NCBI GenBank assembly: GCA_002360325.1
Contig: DEQG01000008.1
Location: 1-17,953, forward strand
DNA: 17,953 nucleotides
Origin: Salinicoccus sp. UBA3372
GTDB taxonomy: Bacteria > Bacillota > Bacilli > Staphylococcales > Salinicoccaceae
Direction of reading: 5' to 3'
Shown here piece after piece: positions 1 through 9,373 of this stretch; position 1 is the stretch's first letter, and the number at the start of each line of letters is the position of its first letter. Under the pieces are notes generated by a model. The model had not been told where the DNA came from and did not search any database. It saw only the letters and a list, made by a program, of their open reading frames with translations. The position numbers and the translations under genes are program-made.

Positions 1-45
1 TTCATCAATCAATCGAGATGAATCGCCATTTTTCTTAGTTTTCAG

Positions 46-66
46 AGGCCTTTATGTCCCAGGCCC
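46..66. repeat. Short inverted repeat after rpoC, possible fragment of a dispersed intergenic repeat
   Basis: On the minus strand, 18 bases after the rpoC stop, GGGCCT and AGGCCT flank GGGACATAA and can pair as a six-base stem (one G-U). No T-run follows, so it is not a convincing intrinsic terminator. The core CCTGGGACATAAA resembles a repeat I remember as common between staphylococcal genes. That match is from memory and untested. The remaining bases of the 1-83 gap show no gene. Confidence 0.35.
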
Positions 67-83
67 ATTCTTTCAGATCTATA

Positions 84-3000
84 CTATTCTTCTGTCACCG
101 GTTCTTTCTCAGCTGTTTCAGGCAATTCTGCATCGACTTCAACATCACGGTATCTCGGCATTCCGGTACCTGCAGGTATCAGTTTACCGATGATGACGTT
201 CTCTTTAAGTCCGAGCAGGTCATCGCGTTTACCTTTGATTGCTGCATCTGTAAGCACTCTTGTTGTCTCCTGGAAGCTTGCTGCTGACAGGAAGCTTTCA
301 GTTTCAAGTGATGCTTTTGTGATTCCAAGCAATACAGGCTTAGCTGTTGCCGGGCGTTTTCTCTTCTTAAAGATTTCTTTATTCGCATCCGTAAATGAGT
401 GCACTTCAACCAGTGCGCCTGGAAGGAGTGTCGTATCTCCGGCATCGATGATCCTCACTTTTCGTAACATCTGTCTGACCATTACCTCAACGTGTTTATC
501 ATCAATTTCTACACCTTGCATACGGTATACTTTTTGAACTTCTTTAAGCAGATATTCCTGTGTCTTGTTCAATCCGGCAACCGTCAGCAATTCTTTCGGT
601 TCGATTGAACCTTCGCTTAACGCATCCCCCGCAGCGACTGTATCTCCGATTTCGACTTTCAGCCTTGCTGCGCCAAGTGCGGTATATGTCCTTGTTTCCT
701 GTTCGCCTTTAACTTTAATTTCCTGTTGGCGATCTTTAACAATCTCAATATCCGTCACTTCACCGCCGATTTCAGTAATGACGGCCTGACCTTTAGGGTT
801 ACGTGCTTCAAATAATTCCTGGATACGCGGCAGACCTTGAGTGATATCACTTCCGGCTACCCCGCCCGTATGGAATGTACGCATTGTAAGCTGTGTACCC
901 GGCTCACCGATGGATTGAGCTGCGATTGTACCCACCGCTTCGCCGACTTCAACTTTTTCACCGGTCGCAAGGTTTTTCCCGTAGCAGCGTTCACATACGC
1001 CGTGACGCGTATTACAAGTGAATGCTGAGCGGATATACACTTCTTCAATGTCGCTGTTCACGATTTCTTTGGATTTTTCTACAGTAATCAAGTCGTTTGA
1101 ACGTACAATGATTTCTTTAGTTTCAGGATTTCTGATTGTTTCTTTGGCATAACGGCCTTCAAGACGGTCAATTAACGGTTCAATCAGTTCTGAACCTTCT
1201 GTAAGTGCTGAAACAAGCAGCCCTTTATCAGTGCCACAATCTTTTTCACGTACAATCACATCTTGTGCAACGTCTACGAGACGGCGTGTCAGGTAACCTG
1301 AGTCAGCTGTCTTCAGTGCTGTATCCGCAAGTCCTTTACGTGCACCGTGTGTGGAAATAAAGTACTCGAGTACTGTCAGACCTTCACGGAAGCTTGATGT
1401 GATCGGGAGTTCGATAATCTGTCCGGACGGGTTGGCCATCAGCCCACGCATACCTGCAAGCTGCGTAAAGTTTGATGCGTTACCACGGGCACCTGAGTCA
1501 CTCATCATGAAGATTGGATTCAATCTGTCTAATGAATTCATCAGCTTTTCCTGGATGACATCTTTTGCTTTTGTCCACAGTTCAATGACTGTGCCGTAAC
1601 GTTCACTCTCTGTAATCAGACCACGTGAGAACTGCTTCTGTACTTTTTCAACTTTGGCCTCTGTCTCATCAATGATCTGCTGCTTATCCGGCAGTACCAC
1701 GATGTCGGATACACCGACTGTAATACCTGCTCTGGAAGAATACTTGAAGCCCAGGTCTTTCATCAGGTCCAGCATTACAGATGTTTCGGTAATGTGGAAC
1801 TTGTTGAAGATTTCAGCAATGATCTGGCCCAGGTAGCCCTTATCGAATGGATCGACAAGCGGTCTGTCCTTATAGTATTCTTTCAGGCCGCCTTCACCCA
1901 ATTTTCCAACTTGTACGAAGTATTCATCAGGTGTTTTATTTTCAAGGTTAGTTCTTGTCGGTTCGTTTATATACGGGAATGACGGCGGCATGATTTCATT
2001 GAAAATGATCTTACCGACCGTTGTCAGCATTACTTTGCCGCGGTTTTCTTCAGATACTTTTTCAATCTCCAATGAGCTTGCATGGACACCGATTCTCGTA
2101 TGAAGACCGACATAGCCGTTAGTATAGGCCATGACGACTTCATTCGCATCTTTGAAAATATGCCCTTCGCGCTTATCATTCTTGCGCTCAAGTGTTAAAT
2201 AATAGTTACCCAGAACCATATCCTGGGACGGTGTAACAACCGGCTTACCATCTTTCGGGTTCAGGATGTTCTGAGCTGAAAGCATCAGCATTCTTGCCTC
2301 TGCCTGCGCTTCTTTGGAAAGCGGTACGTGAACCGCCATCTGGTCACCGTCAAAGTCAGCGTTATAAGCAGTCGTCACAAGCGGGTGCAGTTGAATTGCC
2401 CTGCCCTCGATCAGTACGGCTTCAAACGCCTGGATACCTAAACGGTGCAGTGTCGGTGCACGGTTTAACAGTACAGGGTGTTCTCTGATTACATCTTCCA
2501 GTACATCCCATACTTCACTTTCCATACGCTCTATTTTACCTTTGGCATTTTTAATGTTAGTCGCCATTTCACGCTCGACAAGCTCTTTCATGACAAAAGG
2601 CTTGAACAGTTCGAGAGCCATCTCTTTCGGCAGACCGCACTGATACATCTTCAAGTTCGGTCCGACAACGATAACTGAACGGCCTGAATAGTCCACACGT
2701 TTACCAAGTAAGTTTTGACGGAAACGTCCCTGCTTACCTTTCAACATATGAGACAACGATTTTAACGGACGGTTGCCCGGTCCTGTAACCGGACGGCCGC
2801 GTCGGCCATTATCGATTAACGCATCGACAGATTCCTGCAGCATACGTTTCTCGTTTTGTACGATGATACCGGGAGCACCCAGATCCAGCAGGCGCTTCAG
2901 ACGGTTGTTACGGTTGATTACACGACGGTATAAGTCGTTCAAATCACTCGTTGCAAAACGTCCGCCATCCAGCTGTACCATCGGACGGATTTCCGGCGGG

Positions 3001-3701
3001 ATGATTGGAAGAACGTCTAAAATCATCCACTCAGGTTCGTTTCCTGAGTTACGGAAAGATTCCACAACTTCCAATCGCTTGATTGCACGTGTCAATCTTT
3101 GACCCGTTGCAGATTCAAGTTCTTTTCTCAACTGTGACAATTCTTCTTCAAGATCAACATTCTGAAGCAGTTCCTTAATTGCTTCAGCACCCATTTTCGC
3201 AGTGAAAGTATTACCGTGTTTTTCATAATAATCACGGTATTCTCTTTCAGATAAAAGCTGCTTGGGCTCTAAACCGGTGGATCCCGGTTTGATGACTGCA
3301 TAAGATGCGAAATAAATGATCTCTTCCAAGGAACGCGGAGACATATCCAGCAGAAGGCCCATTCTTGATGGGATGCCTTTGAAATACCAGATATGAGATA
3401 CAGGGGCAGCAAGTTCAATATGCCCCATTCTCTCACGACGTACTTTTGCACGTGTAACCTCTACACCACAGCGGTCACAGACCATACCTTTATAACGTAC
3501 ACGCTTATACTTACCACAACTACATTCCCAGTCCTTCGTCGGACCGAAAATTTTCTCGCAGAATAATCCATCACGCTCTGGTTTCAAAGTTCTATAGTTA
3601 ATTGTTTCAGGTTTCTTGACTTCTCCGAAAGACCATGAACGGATCTTTTCCGATGAAGCAAGACCGATTTTCATATATTGAAATCTATTGACATCTATCA
3701 A
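84..3701 (-). CDS. rpoC: DNA-directed RNA polymerase subunit beta' (RpoC)
   Basis: This is the largest catalytic subunit of RNA polymerase, which with beta forms the active-site cleft. The protein is 1205 aa, normal for Firmicutes. Visible landmarks are the N-terminal zinc ribbon with C60, C62, C75 and C78, and the catalytic NADFDGDQ motif at 447-454, whose three aspartates (449, 451, 453) hold the active-site magnesium. The second zinc cluster ([11 protein letters not shown]) and the trigger-loop region ([16 protein letters not shown]) follow towards the C-terminus. The start codon is TTG at 3701-3699, preceded by GGAGG with an 8-base spacer; the N-terminus [16 protein letters not shown] resembles the staphylococcal one. 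The gene follows rpoB after 39 bases, so the two are co-transcribed. It ends in TAG at 84. The C-terminal tail is short and acidic. Identity is certain. Confidence 0.98.
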   Translation of the reverse strand: MIDVNRFQYMKIGLASSEKIRSWSFGEVKKPETINYRTLKPERDGLFCEKIFGPTKDWECSCGKYKRVRYKGMVCDRCGVEVTRAKVRRERMGHIELAAPVSHIWYFKGIPSRMGLLLDMSPRSLEEIIYFASYAVIKPGSTGLEPKQLLSEREYRDYYEKHGNTFTAKMGAEAIKELLQNVDLEEELSQLRKELESATGQRLTRAIKRLEVVESFRNSGNEPEWMILDVLPIIPPEIRPMVQLDGGRFATSDLNDLYRRVINRNNRLKRLLDLGAPGIIVQNEKRMLQESVDALIDNGRRGRPVTGPGNRPLKSLSHMLKGKQGRFRQNLLGKRVDYSGRSVIVVGPNLKMYQCGLPKEMALELFKPFVMKELVEREMATNIKNAKGKIERMESEVWDVLEDVIREHPVLLNRAPTLHRLGIQAFEAVLIEGRAIQLHPLVTTAYNADFDGDQMAVHVPLSKEAQAEARMLMLSAQNILNPKDGKPVVTPSQDMVLGNYYLTLERKNDKREGHIFKDANEVVMAYTNGYVGLHTRIGVHASSLEIEKVSEENRGKVMLTTVGKIIFNEIMPPSFPYINEPTRTNLENKTPDEYFVQVGKLGEGGLKEYYKDRPLVDPFDKGYLGQIIAEIFNKFHITETSVMLDLMKDLGFKYSSRAGITVGVSDIVVLPDKQQIIDETEAKVEKVQKQFSRGLITESERYGTVIELWTKAKDVIQEKLMNSLDRLNPIFMMSDSGARGNASNFTQLAGMRGLMANPSGQIIELPITSSFREGLTVLEYFISTHGARKGLADTALKTADSGYLTRRLVDVAQDVIVREKDCGTDKGLLVSALTEGSELIEPLIDRLEGRYAKETIRNPETKEIIVRSNDLITVEKSKEIVNSDIEEVYIRSAFTCNTRHGVCERCYGKNLATGEKVEVGEAVGTIAAQSIGEPGTQLTMRTFHTGGVAGSDITQGLPRIQELFEARNPKGQAVITEIGGEVTDIEIVKDRQQEIKVKGEQETRTYTALGAARLKVEIGDTVAAGDALSEGSIEPKELLTVAGLNKTQEYLLKEVQKVYRMQGVEIDDKHVEVMVRQMLRKVRIIDAGDTTLLPGALVEVHSFTDANKEIFKKRKRPATAKPVLLGITKASLETESFLSAASFQETTRVLTDAAIKGKRDDLLGLKENVIIGKLIPAGTGMPRYRDVEVDAELPETAEKEPVTEE

Positions 3702-3740
3702 TGAGCTTTCCTCCCTAAAAGTTTAATCAAGCTCAGTACA

Positions 3741-6700
3741 TCACTCAGTGACATTCTCAGTTTCAACTTGTTTTTTATCGTTAACATTCAGTTGATTCGA
3801 ATTGTCCTCATCTTCCATATCATGCATATCCACTTCGTTGTCTTCATTATCCATGATTTTGACATTCAGTCCTAAGCTTTGAAGCTCTTTCATCAATACT
3901 CTGAATGACTCAGGGACACCCGGTTTCGGCACGTTTTCGCCTTTTACAATCGCTTCGTAAGTTTTCACACGTCCGACCGTATCATCTGATTTGACTGTCA
4001 GGATTTCCTGCAATGTGTACGCAGCACCGTAAGCTTCAAGTGCCCATACTTCCATCTCACCGAAACGCTGACCGCCAAACTGGGCTTTACCGCCAAGCGG
4101 CTGCTGAGTAACAAGTGAATAAGGTCCTGTACTTCTCGCATGGAGTTTATCATCAACCATGTGAGCCAGTTTAAGCATGTACATTACACCAACAGAAATT
4201 CTGTTTTCAAACGGCTCTCCTGTACGGCCGTCATATAATACTGTCTTGCCGTCACGTGCAAGTCCCGCTTCTTCCATCGTACTCCACACGTCATCCTCGT
4301 TCGCACCATCAAATACAGGTGATGCCATCTTGATGCCCATCTCGCGGGCAGCCATGCCGAGATGAAGCTCCAGCACTTGTCCGATGTTCATACGTGAAGG
4401 TACACCAAGCGGGTTAAGCATAAGATCGATAGGTGTTCCGTCCGGAAGGTAAGGCATATCTTCCTCCGGCAGGATACGTGAGATAACACCTTTGTTACCA
4501 TGACGTCCAACCATCTTATCTCCAACGTTGATTTTTCTCTTCTGAACGATATAAACTCTTACAAGCTGGTTTACACCAGGGGACAGCTCATCGCCGTCTT
4601 CACGGTTGAATACTTTGACATCCAGAACGATACCTCCGGCACCGTGCGGCACGCGAAGTGAAGTATCACGCACTTCACGCGCTTTTTCACCGAATATGGC
4701 ATGCAGCAGACGTTCTTCTGCAGTCAGTTCCGTCACACCTTTAGGTGTCACTTTCCCGACAAGAATGTCGCCGTCGGTCACTTCTGCACCGATATAGACA
4801 ATACCGCGGTCATCCAGTTTTTTCAGCGCGTTGTCTGAAACGTTAGGAATGTCTCGTGTGATTTCTTCCGGTCCAAGTTTAGTATCACGGGCTTCGGATT
4901 CATATTCTTCAATATGAATCGAAGTGTATACGTCATCTTTTACAAGTCTTTCACTCATGATTACCGCATCTTCATAGTTATAGCCGTCCCATGTCATAAA
5001 TCCGACAACAAGGTTACGGCCGAGTGCCATTTCCCCATTATCCATGGATGGACCGTCAGCCAGGATTTCACCTTTGGAAACAACATCTCCAACGGAAATG
5101 ATCGGCTTCTGGTTATAACATGTACCTGAGTTTGAACGTGTAAATTTAGTCAGATTGTAAATGTCTTTCTCTGTTTCCACTTCTTTGCCGTTCTTCTCTT
5201 CAATACGGTATACATGGATGGCTTTCGCTTCAACGTGTGAAACTCTGCCTTTATATTTGGATACTACTGCTGCACCTGAGTCACGGGCAGATACGTGCTC
5301 CATACCTGTACCGATAAACGGTGATTCTGGTATAAGAAGTGGTACTGCCTGACGCTGCATGTTCGCACCCATCAGTGCACGGTTGGAGTCATCGTTTTCC
5401 AGGAACGGTATACATGCAGTCGCTGCCGATACCACCTGTTTTGGTGATACGTCCATGTAATCCATGCGCTCTCTCGGCATTTGCGTGTTGTTACCGCGGA
5501 AACGACAGAAAATCTCATCGTTTTGGAAACGGTTGTTCTCATCAAGAATCGAGTTGGCCTGTGCCACAACATAGTTGTCCTCTTCATCAGCTGTCAGATA
5601 ATCTATCTGATCTGTGACACGGTTTGTTTCATGATCCACCCTTCTATACGGAGTTTCTATAAAACCAAACTCGTTTACACGCGCATAGCTTGATAAAGTA
5701 TTGATCAGACCGATGTTCGGCCCTTCAGGCGTTTCAATCGGACACATACGCCCATAGTGTGAATAGTGAACGTCACGCACTTCAAATCCGGCACGTTCAC
5801 GCGTCAGACCGCCAGGTCCAAGCGCTGACAGACGACGCTTATGCGTCAGTTCGGCCAATGGATTCGTCTGGTCCATGAACTGTGACAGCTGAGAGCTTCC
5901 GAAGAACTCTTTAATGGATGCAATTACCGGACGGATGTTGATCAGCTGCTGAGGTGTAATCGACTCTGCATCCTGAATTGACATACGTTCACGGATAACG
6001 CGTTCCATACGTGAAACACCAATTCTGAACTGGTTCTGGAGCAATTCACCGACTGAACGCAGACGGCGGTTGCCCAGGTGGTCGATATCATCTGTATAGC
6101 CGACACCGTGCAGCAGGTTGAAGAAATAACTGATTGAAGAAATAATGTCTGACGGTGTGATCGATTTCACTTCAGCATCAGGGAATGCGTTCCCGATGAT
6201 TGTCGTAGTTCCTTCTTCAAAGTCAGGTGCTTCGACACTGATTGACTGCACTTCAACAGGCTCATCAAGAGCACCCTGCTCCAGATCATATGTTTCCAGG
6301 TTGGCCGTCGATTCAAGTACATCTGTAATTGAATCCAGCGTTCTGCGGTCGATTGTCGCACCTTTTTCAGCTACGATTTCTCCCGTCTCTTTATCAACGA
6401 TCGGTTCAGCCAACACCTGGTTGAACAATCTGTTTTTAAGATGGAGCTTTTTATTCATTTTGTATCGTCCGACGTTTGCCAGATCATAACGCTTCGGATC
6501 AAAAAATCTTGTGTACAGCAGATTTTTGGCGTTTTCCACCGTCGGCGGTTCGCCTGGACGTAAACGCTCATAGATTTCAAGCAATGCCTGATCCACTGTT
6601 TCGGTAGTATCTTTGTCTAATGTGTTGCGTATATATTCATTATCACCGAGAAGGTTGATGATTTCCTGGTCAGTTGAGAATCCAAGTGCACGAACAAGCA

Positions 6701-7277
6701 CTGTGATTGGAAGTTTACGAGTACGGTCAATACGGACATAGACAACGTCTTTAGCGTCAGTTTCATACTCTAACCAGGCACCGCGGTTCGGTATTACCGT
6801 CGCACCATAGCTCAGCTTACCATTCTTATCATATTTCTCTGAGTAATATACAGATGGGCTGCGTACGAGCTGAGATACAATGACACGTTCAGCTCCATTA
6901 ATAATGAAAGTACCAGTGTCCGTCATCAATGGGAAGTCACCCATAAATACTTCTTGCTCTTTCACTTCGCCTGTCTCTTTAATGACCAGGCGGACTTTCA
7001 CGCGTAATGGCGCAGAATAAGTAGCATCGTGGTTCTTTGCCTCATCTTCATCGTATTTTGGTTCACCAAGTTTATAATCTACGAACTCTAATGACATATT
7101 TCCGGTAAAATCTTCTACCGGTGAAATATCCTTGAACATTTCAATCAGACCCGTCTGTAAAAACCATTCATAAGACTTGGTCTGAATCTCAATCAAGTTA
7201 GGCAGATCCAATTGCTCTTCGATACGTGCATAGCTCCTGCGTGTAGCATGTCTTCCATATTGAATCACTTGACTCAT
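3741..7277 (-). CDS. rpoB: DNA-directed RNA polymerase subunit beta (RpoB)
   Basis: The beta subunit of RNA polymerase forms one side of the active-site cleft and carries the rifampicin pocket. With the ATG at 7277 the protein is 1178 aa, normal for staphylococci. The rifampicin region reads [13 protein letters not shown] then [13 protein letters not shown]. The usual contact residues Q466, D469, H479, R482 and S484 are the sensitive-type ones, while residue 471 is Thr. Other family signatures are [15 protein letters not shown] and [14 protein letters not shown] at 7289 would add four residues (MNLS), but it sits inside the Shine-Dalgarno. The ATG at 7277 has AGGGGTG nine bases upstream and yields the family-like N-terminus [10 protein letters not shown]. 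The C-terminus is an acidic, low-complexity tail. The gene has its own promoter and long leader and is followed by rpoC. Confidence 0.97.
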   Translation of the reverse strand: MSQVIQYGRHATRRSYARIEEQLDLPNLIEIQTKSYEWFLQTGLIEMFKDISPVEDFTGNMSLEFVDYKLGEPKYDEDEAKNHDATYSAPLRVKVRLVIKETGEVKEQEVFMGDFPLMTDTGTFIINGAERVIVSQLVRSPSVYYSEKYDKNGKLSYGATVIPNRGAWLEYETDAKDVVYVRIDRTRKLPITVLVRALGFSTDQEIINLLGDNEYIRNTLDKDTTETVDQALLEIYERLRPGEPPTVENAKNLLYTRFFDPKRYDLANVGRYKMNKKLHLKNRLFNQVLAEPIVDKETGEIVAEKGATIDRRTLDSITDVLESTANLETYDLEQGALDEPVEVQSISVEAPDFEEGTTTIIGNAFPDAEVKSITPSDIISSISYFFNLLHGVGYTDDIDHLGNRRLRSVGELLQNQFRIGVSRMERVIRERMSIQDAESITPQQLINIRPVIASIKEFFGSSQLSQFMDQTNPLAELTHKRRLSALGPGGLTRERAGFEVRDVHYSHYGRMCPIETPEGPNIGLINTLSSYARVNEFGFIETPYRRVDHETNRVTDQIDYLTADEEDNYVVAQANSILDENNRFQNDEIFCRFRGNNTQMPRERMDYMDVSPKQVVSAATACIPFLENDDSNRALMGANMQRQAVPLLIPESPFIGTGMEHVSARDSGAAVVSKYKGRVSHVEAKAIHVYRIEEKNGKEVETEKDIYNLTKFTRSNSGTCYNQKPIISVGDVVSKGEILADGPSMDNGEMALGRNLVVGFMTWDGYNYEDAVIMSERLVKDDVYTSIHIEEYESEARDTKLGPEEITRDIPNVSDNALKKLDDRGIVYIGAEVTDGDILVGKVTPKGVTELTAEERLLHAIFGEKAREVRDTSLRVPHGAGGIVLDVKVFNREDGDELSPGVNQLVRVYIVQKRKINVGDKMVGRHGNKGVISRILPEEDMPYLPDGTPIDLMLNPLGVPSRMNIGQVLELHLGMAAREMGIKMASPVFDGANEDDVWSTMEEAGLARDGKTVLYDGRTGEPFENRISVGVMYMLKLAHMVDDKLHARSTGPYSLVTQQPLGGKAQFGGQRFGEMEVWALEAYGAAYTLQEILTVKSDDTVGRVKTYEAIVKGENVPKPGVPESFRVLMKELQSLGLNVKIMDNEDNEVDMHDMEDEDNSNQLNVNDKKQVETENVTE

Positions 7278-7286
7278 CGACAGATT

Positions 7287-7293
7287 CACCCCT
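7287..7293 (-). promoter_or_regulatory. Ribosome binding site deciding the rpoB start
   Basis: AGGGGTG on the minus strand lies nine bases before the ATG at 7277. The possible GTG start at 7289 is made from the last three bases of this same site, so it could not use it. This favours the ATG. Confidence 0.75.
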
Positions 7294-7348
7294 AATAAAA
7301 TTTACGTAAAACATACACATTAGCATACTAGAATGTTTAAAGACAAAA

Positions 7349-7380
7349 AGAAAACGGAATCGAAATCAACCCCATTTTCT
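7349..7380 (-). terminator. Terminator-like hairpin in the rpoB leader
   Basis: In the rpoB leader, AGAAAATGG (7380-7372) can pair with CCGTTTTCT (7357-7349), giving nine pairs with one G-U. The loop is 14 bases and could shorten by further weak pairs. The 3' arm runs straight into TTTTTGTCTTT (to about 7339). This has the shape of an intrinsic terminator lying between the promoter and the gene, so it could act as an attenuator. The stem is AU-rich at its base and may be weak. Confidence 0.4.
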
Positions 7381-7468
7381 ATTTATATTAAACAGTATTT
7401 AATACGCTCCATTTCAATAAGCAGACAAAAAGTGCATACTTATTGGTATTATATTTTTACATTCTAAA

Positions 7469-7497
7469 ACTATAACACATGTATTTTGTCAAGTCAA
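7469..7497 (-). promoter_or_regulatory. Sigma-A-type promoter for rpoB-rpoC
   Basis: TTGACT (7497-7492) and TATAGT (7474-7469) are separated by 17 bases on the minus strand. The expected transcript starts near 7462, giving a leader of about 185 bases before rpoB. The promoter lies immediately after the methyltransferase gene. A second TTGACA overlaps (7492-7487) but is too close to the -10. Confidence 0.75.
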
Positions 7498-7517
7498 ATT
7501 GGTTATTGATTTTCATT

Positions 7518-8138
7518 TCAATTTGTGTTTTGACCGGTATCCTCATGTCTTTTTATACCTTTTAATACGTAATAGCCCTTATCTTTCAAGAGCACTTCAA
7601 CATTGCCAAACAATTGCTCAATCGAGCTTTTATATGATTTCATGCCCTGCTTCTTTTGGACGACCATATAAAATTTACCGGCTGTTTCAAGACGGCTGAA
7701 GCCGTCTTTTATAATATCCATAACAACATCTTTGCCGGCTCTGAACGGAGGGTTGGTCACATAGAGCTCAGCTCCTGCTTCAGATTGATCATATGCTTCC
7801 CTCGATAAAATCGTGGCACTGACATTATTCTTTGCGATGTTATCATGCAGCAGACTGAGGGCATCTTCGTTCACTTCGACCATCACCGGCCGGGCATTTA
7901 AAGCCTCGCCCAGTATGATGCCTATAGGCCCGTAACCTGCCCCCATATCAATCAATGAAGCAGCACCTTCCTCATTATCGGAGAACACACCGCGAATCAG
8001 CACTCTCGTACCGTAATCAAGCTGTTCTCTTGAGAAAACACCACGGTCCGTTTTAAACTTATAGACACTGTTTTCAAAGGTATAGTCCATCTCCCTGTAA
8101 TCATGAGCGGTCTGATCCGTTGTAAAATAATGCGACAT
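7518..8138 (-). CDS. Class I SAM-dependent methyltransferase, RsmC/RlmG-like N2-guanine type
   Basis: Predicted S-adenosylmethionine-dependent methyltransferase of 206 aa, small for the family and corresponding to the single catalytic domain of RsmC-like enzymes. Motif I is DMGAGYGPIG (64-73). Motif IV is NPPF (129-132), the form used by enzymes that methylate an exocyclic amino group, as in 16S or 23S rRNA guanine N2. The rRNA target cannot be read from sequence. The start is ATG at 8138, preceded by the strong site GGAGGTGA (8151-8144). A longer frame up to 8186 would run through the rplL terminator and lacks a ribosome site. The gene sits between rplL and rpoB, the normal place for this family in staphylococci and bacilli. 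It is probably fed by read-through of the rplL terminator, since no good promoter is visible before it. Confidence 0.9.
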   Translation of the reverse strand: MSHYFTTDQTAHDYREMDYTFENSVYKFKTDRGVFSREQLDYGTRVLIRGVFSDNEEGAASLIDMGAGYGPIGIILGEALNARPVMVEVNEDALSLLHDNIAKNNVSATILSREAYDQSEAGAELYVTNPPFRAGKDVVMDIIKDGFSRLETAGKFYMVVQKKQGMKSYKSSIEQLFGNVEVLLKDKGYYVLKGIKRHEDTGQNTN

Positions 8139-8170
8139 CAATATCACCTCCGGTAATACTATATGTAATG

Positions 8171-8212
8171 AAAAAGAGAGGCTCATCTAAACAATATGTT
8201 TATACGAGCCTC
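8171..8212 (-). terminator. Intrinsic terminator after rplJ-rplL
   Basis: GAGGCTC (8212-8206) pairs perfectly with GAGCCTC (8184-8178) on the minus strand. An inner stem TAAACA/TGTTTA extends the hairpin, and TCTTTTT follows. It lies 27 bases after the rplL stop and separates the ribosomal stalk genes from the methyltransferase and rpoB. Confidence 0.88.
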
Positions 8213-8239
8213 ACTTCAAAAATTATCTATATACAAAAA

Positions 8240-8608
8240 TTATTTAAGTTCTACGCCAGCGCCTACTTCTTCTAACTTCTCTTTAAGTTCTTCAGCTTCT
8301 TCTTTAGCCAGTCCTTCTTTGATTACTTTAGGAGCTCCGTCTACAAGTTCCTTTGCATCTTTAAGTCCAAGACCAGTTGCTTCACGTACTACTTTGATGA
8401 CTTTGATCTTAGATGAACCAGCATCTGTAAGTTCAACGTCGAATTCAGTCTGCTCTTCAGCAGCTGCATCTCCGCCGCCTGCGCCTGCCGCTGCTACTGG
8501 TGCCGCTGCAGTTACGCCAAATTCTTCTTCAATTGCTTTTACAAGATCGTTTAATTCTAAAACTGTCATACCTTTAATCGCTTCAATGATTTCTTCATGA
8601 TTAGCCAT
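8240..8608 (-). CDS. rplL: 50S ribosomal protein L7/L12
   Basis: This is the multicopy stalk protein that recruits and stimulates translation GTPases on the 50S subunit. It has 122 aa, the usual length. The N-terminal dimerisation and L10-binding part (about 1-33) is followed by the Ala/Gly-rich hinge (about 34-50). The globular factor-binding domain carries the typical ending [12 protein letters not shown]. The start is ATG at 8608, with GGAGG eight bases upstream giving [11 protein letters not shown]. An upstream in-frame ATG at 8623 would lie before the ribosome site and is not favoured. The gene follows rplJ after 39 bases and is closed by a strong terminator. L12 is normally made in excess over L10 by translation from the shared message. 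Confidence 0.97.
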   Translation of the reverse strand: MANHEEIIEAIKGMTVLELNDLVKAIEEEFGVTAAAPVAAAGAGGGDAAAEEQTEFDVELTDAGSSKIKVIKVVREATGLGLKDAKELVDGAPKVIKEGLAKEEAEELKEKLEEVGAGVELK

Positions 8609-8647
8609 TATAAATTCCTCCATTTTTTTAATTTGATTTAATTATGA

Positions 8648-9142
8648 TTAAGCTTCTTCTTTGTCTTCACCCACAGCTTTAACTGCATAAGCGAAGTTTC
8701 GTACTGGAGCTTGAAGTACAGATAGTAACATAGATACAAGCCCATCTTTGGATGGTAGTGATGCGATTGCGTTCACATCTTCTGCCGGTGTGAACCTGCC
8801 TTCAAGGACACCTGCTTTGATTTCCAAAGCTTCGTGTTCTTTAGCAAAGTTATATAGAATTTTTGCCGGAGCAATGACATCTTCATTAGAAAATGCAATC
8901 GCGTTTGGTCCAGTAAAAAATTCATTCAGCTCTGTAAGTTCTGCTTTTTCAGCCGCACGGCGAGTCATCGTATTTTTGTATACTTTGAATTCTACGCCAG
9001 CATCTCTGAGGTTTTTACGCAGTTCAGTCATTTCAGAAACTGTAAGTCCACGGTAGTTTACGACTATTGTAGATACAGAGTCTTTCAACTGAGTAGCGAT
9101 ATCGTCTACTAACTGCTGTTTTGATTCCATCACGTTTGACAT
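8648..9142 (-). CDS. rplJ: 50S ribosomal protein L10
   Basis: L10 anchors the L12 dimers to the L11-binding region of 23S rRNA, forming the stalk base. It has 164 aa, close to the usual 166 of staphylococci. The conserved pieces [32 protein letters not shown] and the C-terminal [20 protein letters not shown] are all visible. The extreme C-terminus (residues after KAVGEDK) is acidic. The start is ATG at 9142 with GGAGG seven bases upstream. The gene is preceded by an L10 leader with an attenuator, so L10 with L12 should repress its own operon. The next gene is rplL. Confidence 0.97.
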   Translation of the reverse strand: MSNVMESKQQLVDDIATQLKDSVSTIVVNYRGLTVSEMTELRKNLRDAGVEFKVYKNTMTRRAAEKAELTELNEFFTGPNAIAFSNEDVIAPAKILYNFAKEHEALEIKAGVLEGRFTPAEDVNAIASLPSKDGLVSMLLSVLQAPVRNFAYAVKAVGEDKEEA

Positions 9143-9184
9143 TCTTACACCTCCATAATTTTATGTGTATAGGCTGGTGCAATT

Positions 9185-9220
9185 AAAAAAAGCACCTTTT
9201 ACCTACGGCAAAAAGTGCTT
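9185..9220 (-). terminator. Attenuator of the rplJ leader
   Basis: AAGCACTTTTTGCC (9220-9207) pairs with GGTAAAAGGTGCTT (9203-9190), with two G-U pairs and a tight loop, then a seven-base T-run to 9185. It lies 42 bases before the rplJ start, as expected for the switch of an L10 leader. Confidence 0.85.
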
Positions 9221-9311
9221 GAATATATATTGGTCAATTCAAGTCTTTTTCATTTGCCTCGGCAGGATGGTCTTTTAAGTGCGTATAAAACGCCACTCCT
9301 ACTGTCTTAGG
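9185..9311 (-). ncRNA. L10 (rplJ) autoregulatory leader RNA
   Basis: The minus-strand leader holds CCTAAGACAGTAGGAG (9311-9296) and CCTGCCGAGG (9266-9257) around a small hairpin. I recognise these as the conserved halves of the L10 leader of Firmicutes, where the L10-L12 complex binds. Downstream, CTTGAAT/ATTCAAG can pair as an alternative stem whose last bases overlap the attenuator's 5' arm. The attenuator (separate entry) ends the element. Confidence 0.8.
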
Positions 9312-9323
9312 TAATATTTTAAT

Positions 9324-9358
9324 ACAAGTGCAACTGTACAACAGCCAGCTGCACTTGT
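9324..9358 (-). other. Strong hairpin after rplA without a clear T-run
   Basis: ACAAGTGCAGCTG (9358-9346) pairs with CAGTTGCACTTGT (9336-9324), 13 pairs with one G-U and a nine-base loop. It begins 15 bases after the rplA stop. What follows is ATTAAAATATTACC rather than a T-run, so it may be a weak terminator, an RNA 3'-end stabiliser or a processing site between rplKA and rplJL. Confidence 0.6.
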
Positions 9359-9373
9359 CAATATTAACTTTTA

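Noticed and set aside
5339..5617. Open frame on the plus strand inside rpoB
   Set aside because: Antisense shadow of rpoB; no recognisable protein and no promoter or ribosome site of its own. The same holds for plus-strand frames at 2773-3102 and 6145-6489.
7329..7466. TAGAATGT and ACATTCTA, an eight-base complement at the two ends of the rpoB leader
   Set aside because: An eight-base match is not unlikely by chance in an AT-rich leader of this length.
8139..8186. Longer N-terminus for the methyltransferase
   Set aside because: It would translate through the rplL terminator. The ATG at 8138 has a near-perfect GGAGGTGA site.
8196..8600. Plus-strand frame opposite rplL, rich in Ser and Ala
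   Set aside because: Low-complexity mirror of the L12 hinge and helices; its start lies in the rplL terminator.
9310..9345. Possible rplJ promoter TTGTAC-17-AATATT
   Set aside because: Both hexamers are poor and it overlaps the rplA hairpin; too weak to list.
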